The position numbers and the translations under genes are program-made. DNA of 64,000 nucleotides from Microcoleus sp. FACHB-68 (GTDB taxonomy: Bacteria; Cyanobacteriota; Cyanobacteriia; Cyanobacteriales; Oscillatoriaceae). Below are positions 55,901 to 63,261 of this stretch, one piece after another; position 1 is the stretch's first letter; every line of letters starts with the position of its first letter. Where the stretch lies: assembly GCF_014695715.1 (NCBI RefSeq), contig NZ_JACJOT010000009.1, positions 186,001-250,000 of the forward strand, written 5' to 3'. The notes under the pieces were generated by a model. It saw only the letters and a list, made by a program, of their open reading frames with translations. It did no database searches and had not been told where the DNA came from.

Positions 55901-57282
55901 CCTTGCAGCAACGGGAAGAACAACTACGCCAAATTGTTCAGAATATGCCGGTGATGATGGATGCTTTTGATGCACAAGGGAGCATTACCGTCTGGAACCG
56001 AGAGTGCGAAAGGGTCACGGGTTACAGTGCCGATGAGATCATTGACAATTCCAAAGCAATCGAGTTGATGTATCCAGACCCAACCTATCGAGCCTCGATG
56101 ATGACCTTATGGGCTACACTTGGCAATGATTACCGCAGCTGGGAATGGAACATTACGGCTAAGGATGGGACTGTTAAAACAATCGCCTGGTCTAATATTT
56201 CTGAGCAATTTCCAATTCCCGGATGGGCTAGTTGGGGGATTGGTGTGGATGTGACTGAGCGTAAGCAAGCAGAGGAGGCGTTGCGACAGTCTGAAATCCA
56301 TTCCAGACAACTTGCCCAACAAGCGCAAGAAAAAGCTCACCAGCTAGAGCAAACTTTGCACGAGTTAAAACGCACTCAAGCCCAACTGATTCAAACTGAA
56401 AAGATGTCTTCTCTCGGTCAGATGGTTGCCGGTGTTGCTCACGAAATTAACAATCCTGTCAACTTTATTCACGGCAATCTTTCTCACCTGAATGACTATA
56501 CGACTGATTTGGTGAATTTAATCAAGCTTTATGGTCAGTGCTATCCTAACCCGATGCCGGCTGTACAAGATTTACTTTCTCAACTTGATTTGGAATTTGT
56601 GACTGAGGATCTGCCGAAGGTTTTATCCTCTATGAAAATGGGAACTGAACGCATTCGCGATATTGTTCTGTCCCTGCGGAATTTCTCTCGGCTTGATGAA
56701 GCGGACATGAAAGAAGTCAATATTCATGAAGGTTTGGATAATACGCTGCTGATTTTGCAAAACCGGCTGAAAGCGAAATCTGACCAACCTGAGATTCAAA
56801 TTATTAAAGAATATGGGGAGTTGCCTTTAGTTGATTGCTTTGCCGGCCAATTGAATCAAGTGTTTATGAATCTGCTGGCGAATGCCATTGATGCTTTGGA
56901 TAATGTGCCATCTCCTCGCATCATTACAATTCGTACCTCACTCAATTCTGGTTTGTCTCGGTTGAGTTTAGACAACAAACAACTCACTCAAAGCTCACTC
57001 AAAACTCCCAAAACATTAGTAGGAGAGACTCAAAACTCAAATTCCTCTCAGGACTCAATCGTGATTTGCATTGCTGACAATGGCAGCGGCATGAGTACAG
57101 AAATCCAAGAACGGTTATTTGACCCGTTTTTCACAACAAAGCCGATAGGTAAAGGCACAGGATTGGGATTATCTATCAGCTATCAAATTGTGGTAAAAAA
57201 ACATGGCGGTGCTTTAACTTGCATTTCTGAACCCGGTAAAGGTACTGAATTTTATATTGAGATTCCGGTTCATCAAGTCTAG
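52927..57282 (+). CDS. Membrane-bound 6-PAS sensor histidine kinase (paralogue)
   Basis: About 1451 residues. TM1 ([20 protein letters not shown], about 40-60) and TM2 (about 240-262) frame an extracytoplasmic helical region, followed by HAMP ([19 protein letters not shown]). Then six PAS units, a coiled segment, H-box [11 protein letters not shown] and HATPase. PAS units 1, 2, 4, 5, 6 pair with units 1, 5, 8, 9, 12 of the upstream kinase in the same order. An insertion of about 40 residues between RTS and [11 protein letters not shown] contains a CTCA-rich repeat tract (56939-57060) absent from the paralogue. A TTG at 52924 is an alternative start with better spacing from GGGAG. Confidence 0.92.
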   Translation: MHYPPSNDDLKSKNSTVSTKWNNSSYQPPQNWLNRQISRLEIRQKIGWGFALALGAAIVGVTTGFQIRNHYEQQAAEIEHHTQEEISLLHRLQTAVLQSRGHQQQLAALIDEPDSFQEEYSHFLQHAAEVNRLWAEFKSLAGTVSYANEMHTEEIPHLLQTYEGAPEAYFEQIEALVGQIKLPLLNPEDIEAVQKQLLILSSSPTALKFDGISDDLTELIQSSYKEQKQAESELNAARRTGIQLSAGSLMLSVVIAVALALYTSRLIARPLEATTKVAQRVTEEADFSLQAPVTTQDEVGKLTQSLNLLIQRVATYTQELQQAHAERDRFFNLSLEMFCITGFDGYFKQLNPAWEKILGFTNEELLAKPLIEFVHPEDREATLAQTQKLAQGIDTISFVNRYLCKDGSYKWLEWASNPSAEENLIYTVARDITERKLSEAALHESEKRFRNLLSYSPIVIYSCKAFGDFGATFMSENVKAHMGYEAREFLEDTSFWANRIHPEDAAKTFAGMSNLLVAGTQFLEYRFLYKDGLYHWVQDELKLVRDEAGNPLEIVGCWRDITERKQMESALKEANETLEIRVEERTAQLTETIEQREQEMAERRRVEEALYKEQEFLNALLNNLADGIVACDANGILTLFNRATQEFHGLPAQPILAEEWAQHFDLYLPDGKTPMQREDIPLFRALQGEKVRDVEMVIVPKQGKTRILRANGQLIVDAAGKKLGAVVAMQDITDRKEAEAALNNSESRLNSILNSLQDVVWSIAFDTFEVLYMNPATETLYGRPRSEFYSKPSLWQEATHPEDRDRVAKSTTLWTEVNSQELEYRIIRADGEVRWIRSKSWLIYDEAGVVVRMDGLTSDITEYKEAEKAQARLTAILEATTDFVGVADANGRALYINKAGRQILGFDEDEDVTSMFIPEFMAESVLDLILNEAWQTVVRDGVWSGESALRHRTGRDIPVSQVWMSHKSENGEVEFFSTVIRDISERKQAEEALQQREEQLRQIVQNMPVMMDAFDAQGSITVWNRECERVTGYSADEIIDNSKAIELMYPDPTYRASMMTLWATLGNDYRSWEWNITAKDGTVKTIAWSNISEQFPIPGWASWGIGVDVTERKQAEEALRQSEIHSRQLAQQAQEKAHQLEQTLHELKRTQAQLIQTEKMSSLGQMVAGVAHEINNPVNFIHGNLSHLNDYTTDLVNLIKLYGQCYPNPMPAVQDLLSQLDLEFVTEDLPKVLSSMKMGTERIRDIVLSLRNFSRLDEADMKEVNIHEGLDNTLLILQNRLKAKSDQPEIQIIKEYGELPLVDCFAGQLNQVFMNLLANAIDALDNVPSPRIITIRTSLNSGLSRLSLDNKQLTQSSLKTPKTLVGETQNSNSSQDSIVICIADNGSGMSTEIQERLFDPFFTTKPIGKGTGLGLSISYQIVVKKHGGALTCISEPGKGTEFYIEIPVHQV

Positions 57283-57329
57283 TGAAAATAAAGTCGGGGG
57301 CATTATTAACAAACCGAATGATCGCTCAC

Positions 57330-58091
57330 TTATTCCACGCTTAAATTGAGCCGGCTGAGAAAGCCACGCAAACGCTCACTTTGTGGGTTCGTCAAAACTT
57401 CCCGCGCAGAACCTGACTCTTCCACTTTACCCTGATGCAAAAATAACACGCGATGGGCGACTTCCCGCGCAAATAACATTTCATGGGTGACAACAACCAT
57501 TGTCATTCCCTCTTCGGCAAGTTGTTGCATAACTCGCAGCACTTCTCCCACCAATTCCGGATCAAGGGCGCTAGTGGGTTCATCAAATAGCATGACTTTA
57601 GGATTTACACACAAGCTGCGGGCGATGGCAACTCGCTGTTTTTGTCCTCCAGAAAGTTGTTGGGGATAAGCTGTTGCTTTTTCTGAAAGTCCGACTTTTT
57701 CTAAATAAAATCTTGCTTGTTGAATACTTTCTTGACGCGATTTGCCTAAAACTTTTTGCGGGGCTAAAATTAGATTTTCTAATACACTTAAATGGGGAAA
57801 AAGATTGAATTGCTGAAAAACCATGCCCACCTCAGTTCGTAACTGTCGCAGTCGAGTGCGGCTGAGGTTTGGGGGAGACAAATCGATGCCGCTAACAACC
57901 AACTGCCCACCGTCAATTTTTTCGAGCCGGTTGAAACATCGTAGCAGGGTACTTTTGCCGCAGCCAGAGGAACCGATAACGGCAACTACTTCACCTTGAT
58001 TAACCGTGCCGGTGATTCCTTGCAGCACTTGCAGAGAGCCAAAGTTTTTCTGAAGATTTTCAAACGTGATCGTGGGAGTGGCATTTTCCAT
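57330..58091 (-). CDS. Polar amino-acid ABC transporter ATPase (GlnQ family)
   Basis: A 253-residue ATPase with Walker A GSSGCGKST, Q-loop VFQQFNLFPHLSVLEN, ABC signature LSGGQKQRVAIARSL, Walker B VMLFDEPTSALDP and switch THEM. The FQQFNLF and NLxxLAP-type blocks are those of GlnQ-like amino-acid importers. It is divergent from the fused binding-protein/permease gene 163 bases away, so the two probably form one transporter from a shared promoter region. Convergent with the paralogous kinase. Confidence 0.95.
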   Translation of the reverse strand: MENATPTITFENLQKNFGSLQVLQGITGTVNQGEVVAVIGSSGCGKSTLLRCFNRLEKIDGGQLVVSGIDLSPPNLSRTRLRQLRTEVGMVFQQFNLFPHLSVLENLILAPQKVLGKSRQESIQQARFYLEKVGLSEKATAYPQQLSGGQKQRVAIARSLCVNPKVMLFDEPTSALDPELVGEVLRVMQQLAEEGMTMVVVTHEMLFAREVAHRVLFLHQGKVEESGSAREVLTNPQSERLRGFLSRLNLSVE

Positions 58092-58254
58092 AAATCACTC
58101 AGCTCTTTGACCTTTTTAAGGTTTACTGATTCGTTAAATGTTTTTAACAAAAAGTGGTTTTATCTAACATTTTAAAAATTGAGCTGATATTAGCATAAAA
58201 TTACTAAATTATCAATGAGCCGACCGATGGCTAATCCCAACATTAAACATTAAA

Positions 58255-59811
58255 ATGCCAAAAGAGAATTTATCGTTCCGACACCGGCACTTCCCCGGTT
58301 TGCCGGCAAAATCGCCGAAGTGGCTGCGCCGGCTCGCATTGGGTTTAACCTGTCTGCTGCTACTCGCCGGCTGCGTGTTAAACGCCAACCTTGCCGGCAC
58401 CCCCAAAACCCTCAAAGTTGCCACCGGCGCAGATTACCCTCCTTTTGAGTTTCAAGCACAAAATGGCGAATTAACCGGCTTTGATATTGAGTTAATCCAA
58501 GCCATCGGCAAAGCCGAAAACTTTAAAATTGAATTTGAAAGTATGCCCTTTGATGGCATTATTCCGGCATTGCAGTCAAGAACTGTAGATGCTGCCATTT
58601 GCGCCATGACGATTACGGCTGAACGCAGTAAAACAATTTCTTTTTCCCGACCTTATTTTAAAGCCGGCATCGCCATCGCTATCAAAACGAACAACAAAAA
58701 TATCACGTCCTTCGATAGCCTCAAAAATAAAACTATTGCTGTGCAAATCGGCACAATCGGCGCTAAAAAAGCCAAAGAAATTCCCGGTGCAAAACTGCGA
58801 ACTTATGATTCTGCACCCCTAGCATTGCAAGCCTTGGTTAACGGGAATGTGGATGCTGCTATTAGTGATGCCCCCGTCACCCTTTACGCCATCAAACAAA
58901 GTAATCTCAAAGGCATCAAAATTATCGACCAATTGATCACAGAAGAATTCTTTGGCATTCCCACACCTAAAAATTCTCCCAACCTTGACACCATCAATAA
59001 AGGGTTAACAACGGTTTTGAACAATGGCACCTATGCCCAAATTTATCAAAAATGGTTTAATGTACAACCGCCCGAATTACCGGCAACCTCACCAGTTTTA
59101 AACTCTAATAATGTTCGTACCGGCATCTTGGGTTCTGCCGGCATGATCGCCACCGCCTTGCCTAACTTGCTGCGAGGCGCATTAATTACGTTGCAACTAA
59201 CGGCTTTCTCCCTATTTTTAGGGGCGATTGCAGGTTCTTTGATAGCCCTCGCCCGTCTTTCTTCCACCCGCCCTTTGAGTGTGCTTGCGCGGGTATATAT
59301 AGACTTTTTCCGGGGAACGCCCTTGTTGGTGCAGATTTTTATGATTTATTATGGCTTGCCGGCGCTGATCCAAGAGTTGGGACTGACCTTTACCCTAGAT
59401 CGCCTGCCGGCAGCCGTGATGGCGCTGAGTCTCAATAGTGCTGCTTATATTGCAGAGATTGTCCGCGCCGGCATTCAATCGATAGAACCTGGACAAGCCG
59501 AGGCTGCACAATCTCTAGGATTAGGGCCGGTGCAAACGCTGCAATATATTATATTTCCTCAAGCGTTGCGGCGGATGATCCCACCTTTAGGCAATGAATT
59601 CATCACCTTGCTTAAAGATACCAGCTTAGTTGCTGTGATCGGTTTTGAAGATTTATTCCGTCGCGGACAGTTAATTGTGGCAGAAAATTATCGCACGTTT
59701 GAGATATACACGGCTGTCGCCTTAATTTACTTAGCCCTCACGCTTTTATCCTCTCAAGCCTTTAGCTGGTTAGAACGTTGGATGAACCCGGTAAAACGGC
59801 AATTTAAATGA
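58255..59811 (+). CDS. Amino-acid ABC transporter: fused lipoprotein binding domain and permease
   Basis: A 518-residue fusion. Residues 1-42 contain a lipoprotein signal with a lipobox LLLLAGC (Cys about 42). Residues of about 55-280 are a type II periplasmic amino-acid-binding domain (GADYPPFEFQAQNGELTGFDIELI). From about 300 a permease domain with five helices follows, with the EAA loop EAAQSLGLGPVQTLQYIIFPQA. Such GlnPQ-like fusions pair with a separate ATPase, here the divergent gene. Substrate is probably a polar amino acid. The binding domain should be held outside by the membrane part, so the lipobox may not be processed. Confidence 0.93.
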   Translation: MPKENLSFRHRHFPGLPAKSPKWLRRLALGLTCLLLLAGCVLNANLAGTPKTLKVATGADYPPFEFQAQNGELTGFDIELIQAIGKAENFKIEFESMPFDGIIPALQSRTVDAAICAMTITAERSKTISFSRPYFKAGIAIAIKTNNKNITSFDSLKNKTIAVQIGTIGAKKAKEIPGAKLRTYDSAPLALQALVNGNVDAAISDAPVTLYAIKQSNLKGIKIIDQLITEEFFGIPTPKNSPNLDTINKGLTTVLNNGTYAQIYQKWFNVQPPELPATSPVLNSNNVRTGILGSAGMIATALPNLLRGALITLQLTAFSLFLGAIAGSLIALARLSSTRPLSVLARVYIDFFRGTPLLVQIFMIYYGLPALIQELGLTFTLDRLPAAVMALSLNSAAYIAEIVRAGIQSIEPGQAEAAQSLGLGPVQTLQYIIFPQALRRMIPPLGNEFITLLKDTSLVAVIGFEDLFRRGQLIVAENYRTFEIYTAVALIYLALTLLSSQAFSWLERWMNPVKRQFK

Positions 59812-59912
59812 TATTCACCCTCTGGCTGATCGATTACTACCCTTTTGGATAGATGAACTGTGCTCGCGCAATCAGGCAAAGTGGTTGAGTAATTCTCGCA
59901 GAGAATAAGTTT

Positions 59913-60143
59913 ATGGCCAGCAACGGAAATTCAGTGATCAGCAACCTTGAGTACGACTTGCTCACAGTGCTGCAAAACAAGTCCGAAGCTCTCAAAGCCT
60001 ACGAAGTTTATATCAAAGATGCTCAGGACACCGGATCTGAGCCTTGTGTGCAACTCTTCCAAAAGTTACAGGAGACGGAGATGCAGCAGGCGCAGGAGAT
60101 CCGCCAGCATCTTCAGGAAGTGATGCAGAAGGGCAAAATGTAG
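59913..60143 (+). CDS. Small conserved hypothetical helical protein (76 aa)
   Basis: A 76-residue, acidic, Gln-rich helical protein with no membrane segment. It begins MASNGNSVISNLEYDLLTVLQNK and continues in heptad-like helix. I do not recognise a domain. Codon use matches neighbours and the start codon is preceded by a GAGAATAAG that could serve as a weak ribosome-binding site. It stands about 100 bases after the transporter and may be its own unit. Confidence 0.65.
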   Translation: MASNGNSVISNLEYDLLTVLQNKSEALKAYEVYIKDAQDTGSEPCVQLFQKLQETEMQQAQEIRQHLQEVMQKGKM

Positions 60144-60929
60144 CACTTTGAGCAGGACACTTAAACCCTGTCTTTGCTAATTAGGTTGCTTTGCTTGTGA
60201 CAGGACGAACCGGCCTATCTTCGCTTAAACAGGCGAGCGAGACGGTGAAATTGCCAGGACATCGGGAACTTCTAAAAGCAGGCATAGGCAAGATTGCTCT
60301 TAACAAAATTTGCTGCCAAACACTGAACTTTTCGATGCCACTAACCGCCGTTTTAAGTTGCCGGCTCAGCCTTCAAATAAACGAAGGCAAAACTAAACAG
60401 TAAAAAGGCAGAAGTAAAACTTAAACGTGTTTGCTTTTGCCTTTTTACATGACTTTTAATTATTATAATGTTATGCAAATAAAGTGCAGAACAGCTTCTC
60501 AAGTAACGGGAGATCGGGTAGTGCAGGCCAATCGGGTGCCGGCACGGATGCAATAAAGACGATCCAACGATAAAATCGTGGGGATCATTAGCCGATCTAA
60601 CTCCCAAAATGAACGCGGTTGTCGAGACGGGTGCTCTACTCAACAAAATAGTTCCACCATCGAACAAGCTCTTGTATCGCTTATCCCTAGGCAAATGCAA
60701 TCAAAATTGCTCGCACAATTCTAGTTGCATTGGCTCAGGGGCGGGAGTAGGGTGCATCACGACAAACGCCTTGGGGAAGCCGAAAGCAGAACCTAGGCGG
60801 GTTTTTGAAGAGGATTTCGCACCGGCAAATCCTCCCAATCGCAACCCCAATCTAATGGCTCACAAAAAAAGCCAGAGTCGCCTTTGGTTCGCTAACGCGC
60901 TAGAAAAAGGGGCCATCTAGAGGTAAGCG
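60144..60929. other. Noncoding-looking stretch with a bidirectional hairpin
   Basis: About 790 bases with several open frames on both strands but none with family character or a start signal. A strong hairpin at 60400-60448 is described separately. GC-richer, structured-looking sequence at about 60490-60800 could hide an RNA gene, but it matches no RNA that I know. Confidence 0.4.
60400..60448. terminator. Bidirectional terminator-like hairpin
   Basis: Arms GTAAAAAGGCA (60400-60410) and TGCCTTTTTAC (60438-60448) form an 11-bp stem whose A and T runs give U-tracts in both directions. The loop has further partial pairing. It lies well beyond any stop codon, about 260 bases after the small hypothetical gene. 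Confidence 0.65.
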
Positions 60930-61934
60930 ATGTACACAGATCGACAATCATTCAGACACTGGAACGTCAGTAGTTCTGACACTGAGTTGATTCAACAGTG
61001 GGTGGGGTGCCAATCTCCCCGCCGACGGCGGTCTTCCTGGCGCTTGGCCAAGCAGTTCCAAGCTTTTGCCGGCAAACCCTTCGCCCAAGTCACAAGAGCC
61101 GATATCCGGGCGTTTGGAACCGCTAAAGCTTCCGAGGGTGTTGCCCCCCAAAAAGTCGCGCAGATGCTGTTGGGGATCAAGTCCTTGTTCATCTTTGGAT
61201 ACGAACTCGGTGTGCTGCCGGTGAACATCCCCCCAGAACGGTGGCCAAAAATTCGACTCAAAAAGCGTTCTCGTCGTAAGAAACCTGCTCGGAAGTTGGG
61301 ATTCGGTTTGGGGTTGAGTGTTTGTTGTTTGGCGCTGATAGTGCCAGGATTTCTCAACAAGGTAGAATCTACCCCACCGGCATCCAGTCTCACAGCGAAG
61401 GAGTGGGATGAACCCAAAGTATCGGGACAGTTGAGTGATTTATACGCCCAAACAGCAACGCCTCTCAAAAGTCCTAACACGAAAGCTTTTCTGGATTTGA
61501 TTGCTGTAGCAGAAGGAACGGCGGGATCAGACGGCTACCGCACTCAATTCACCGGCGCTAAATTTGACAGTTTCCACACTCATCCCGATGAAGTGTACTG
61601 CGCCTATTCTAACGGGCGGCGCATTTGCTCAAGTGCGGCGGGGAGATATCAATTTTTAAAGCCAACTTTTGACCGGCTTAAACGAAAACTGGGATTGCCA
61701 GATTTTGGCCCCCGATCTCAAGATTTAGCAGCGATTGAATTAATTCGAGAACAAGGCGCTTTGGAAGATATTGAAGCCGGCAACATTAAAGCCGCTTTAC
61801 GAAAAGTCTCAGCCATTTGGGCTCATGTTGAAGGTGCCGGTTACGGGCAACCCGAACACCCCTTAGATAAGCTAGAGGCGATCTACTGGCGGGAACGAAA
61901 AAAATATGAATTTCCCTCACAGGCGCAAAAATAG
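60930..61934 (+). CDS. Integrase-type DNA-binding domain + transmembrane helix + lambda-R-like lysozyme
   Basis: A 334-residue fusion. Residues of about 15-105 (TELIQQWVGCQSPRRRRSSW to IKSLFIFGYELGVLPVN) are the N-terminal SAM-like core-binding domain of XerC/phage-type tyrosine recombinases; the catalytic R-H-R-Y domain is missing. A run of basic residues and one transmembrane helix (about 122-141) follow. From about residue 187 comes a lambda R/GH104-like lysozyme fold: FLDLIAVAEGT with the catalytic Glu position, SAAGRYQFLKPTFDRLKRKL, FGPRSQDLAAI, and GAGYGQPEHP. The topology predicts DNA binding inside and peptidoglycan cleavage outside. It is not adjacent to any phage structural gene. 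A frameshift-free fusion with native codon use suggests a domesticated gene. The N-terminal assignment is slightly less firm than the C-terminal. Confidence 0.85.
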   Translation: MYTDRQSFRHWNVSSSDTELIQQWVGCQSPRRRRSSWRLAKQFQAFAGKPFAQVTRADIRAFGTAKASEGVAPQKVAQMLLGIKSLFIFGYELGVLPVNIPPERWPKIRLKKRSRRKKPARKLGFGLGLSVCCLALIVPGFLNKVESTPPASSLTAKEWDEPKVSGQLSDLYAQTATPLKSPNTKAFLDLIAVAEGTAGSDGYRTQFTGAKFDSFHTHPDEVYCAYSNGRRICSSAAGRYQFLKPTFDRLKRKLGLPDFGPRSQDLAAIELIREQGALEDIEAGNIKAALRKVSAIWAHVEGAGYGQPEHPLDKLEAIYWRERKKYEFPSQAQK

Positions 61935-62151
61935 GGAAATGGGCAACCGATAAGCGAGCGTCCTTCTCATTCGTTCTTTTAGGGGATCACCTCAAAATCC
62001 CCCATTTCTCTCTACCCCTTAATCCAGCTTAATTGTCTTCCTTCCCTAGAAAAGTGGAAATTGAGAATAGAGGGCAACCCATCAAATTCTTGCCCTTAGC
62101 CGGCTTTTTCCGCTGACCAAAGCGCTGCTATTTTTTACTTTTACGTTTATA
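61935..62151. other. Gap between the lysozyme fusion and tRNA-Lys
   Basis: About 217 bases with no gene. A clear terminator for the fusion gene is not visible. The position of an integrase-derived gene beside a tRNA gene is noted separately. Confidence 0.4.
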
Positions 62152-62223
62152 TGGGTCGCCCGGGATTCGAACCCGGAACTATTCGGTTAAAAGCCGAGTA
62201 CTCTACCGTTGAGTTAGCGACCC
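62152..62223 (-). tRNA. tRNA-Lys (anticodon UUU)
   Basis: A 72-base cloverleaf read on the minus strand. The acceptor arms GGGTCGC/GCGACCC pair perfectly. The anticodon stem is CTCGG/CCGAA with loop CTTTTAA, so the anticodon is TTT, decoding AAA/AAG. The T arm is CCGGG TTCGAAT CCCGG. A discriminator A follows the acceptor and CCA is not encoded. Confidence 0.97.
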
Positions 62224-62282
62224 AGTAACTGTGTCTTTAAAACACCTTTACTAGAGTAACAGAGGTTTTTCTAAAAGACAAG

Positions 62283-63158
62283 TTATTTTTCTAAAAAACT
62301 TACCGTCATCCGAACGAGTGTCTCGCAACTGGCTCCTGGCTGTAAGCGAATCAAGGGCTTACCGACATTAAGGGCATTGCGGGGAGCGCTCCAAGGTTCA
62401 ACACAGTAAAAATCTTTACCCTTTACCGTCCAGAAAACCACCGTGGAATAGGTGCTGTTGTAGCTGAGGGTGATCCGCATCTGCCGGCTGGCATCGGTGA
62501 CACTTGTGGCTAAGCCCGTTAACTGGTTAAACGCCACATCAATTTCATCTTGCTCAAAATCAAAGGTGCCGGTGAACGGGTGTTTCGTTTGCGCTCTTTG
62601 ATCTTGGTATTGGACAGCAGGAATATTAAAACGCAACTGAGTTTTGTCAAGCGCCAAAAAGTAGGGATGCAAGCCGGTGGAAAAAGGCATCGGCTCAGCC
62701 GAGCGATTTGTATAGCGCTGAAAAATTTCCAAGGCATTACCTTTGATCTGGTAAGTAAAAGCCAGTTCAAAGTCAAACGGGTAAACAGCGCGTGTTTGGT
62801 CATTGCTGGTCAAAACCAGCGTCATAGCGGCTCGCTCTTCAGTAATTTGCTCTCGCACTTCCCAGGGCAGATCGCGGGCAAACCCATGCTGTTTGAGGGT
62901 GTATGGCTGGTCGTTGTGAGTGTAGGTGTTGTCTGGCAAGTTGCCACAGATCGGAAATAAAATCGGAATTCCACCTCGCACACTCAAGTCTGGGTTGGCA
63001 AACCGGGCGGTATCTAAGTAAAGGATGTCTTGCCCTTTTACCCGCCAGCCGGTGATGATGCCACCCCGTTCTGGAACGACCTCTAGCCGAGATTCTGCGG
63101 CTTGGTCAGTGAGAATGTAGGTTTTATACTGCTGCTTTTTGACGGCGATCGCAAACAC
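62283..63158 (-). CDS. Aldose-1-epimerase/galactose mutarotase-like protein
   Basis: A 291-residue protein of the galactose mutarotase-like fold. The conserved sugar-binding segments are present: GGIPILFPICGNLPDN, KQHGFARDLPW with the catalytic-type His, the second His in STGLHPYFLA, and YCVEPWSAPRNAL with the Glu. The start is a GTG at 63156-63158 beside a GCGATCGC octamer. It sits closer to glucose-6-phosphate 1-epimerase-like and YeaD-type members than to GalM. Its substrate is not provable. Confidence 0.9.
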   Translation of the reverse strand: MFAIAVKKQQYKTYILTDQAAESRLEVVPERGGIITGWRVKGQDILYLDTARFANPDLSVRGGIPILFPICGNLPDNTYTHNDQPYTLKQHGFARDLPWEVREQITEERAAMTLVLTSNDQTRAVYPFDFELAFTYQIKGNALEIFQRYTNRSAEPMPFSTGLHPYFLALDKTQLRFNIPAVQYQDQRAQTKHPFTGTFDFEQDEIDVAFNQLTGLATSVTDASRQMRITLSYNSTYSTVVFWTVKGKDFYCVEPWSAPRNALNVGKPLIRLQPGASCETLVRMTVSFLEK

Positions 63159-63162
63159 AGTG

Positions 63163-63242
63163 GTTATTTGTTAGTTATCAGTTGTCAGTCGGTACAAGTC
63201 AGTTGTCAAATATCAGTAGCGACTAACATTTAACAACTGACT
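63163..63242. repeat. Degenerate CAGTTGTCAG repeat before the epimerase gene
   Basis: TTAGTTATCAGTTGTCAGTC, AAGTCAGTTGTCAAATATCAG and AACAACTGACTG recur in the gap between the CapA-like gene and the epimerase. This is another short tandem repeat of the cyanobacterial type. Confidence 0.55.
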
Positions 63243-63261
63243 GCGAGGCGATTTATCTCGC

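Noticed and set aside
60490-60800. Possible structured RNA such as RNase P, tmRNA or SRP RNA
   Set aside because: No conserved core motifs of these RNAs could be found by eye.
60609-60920. Open frame of 103 codons upstream of the lysozyme fusion
   Set aside because: No start signal and no recognisable family; composition is Cys/Asn/Pro rich without hydrophobic core, and it crosses sequence that looks non-coding.
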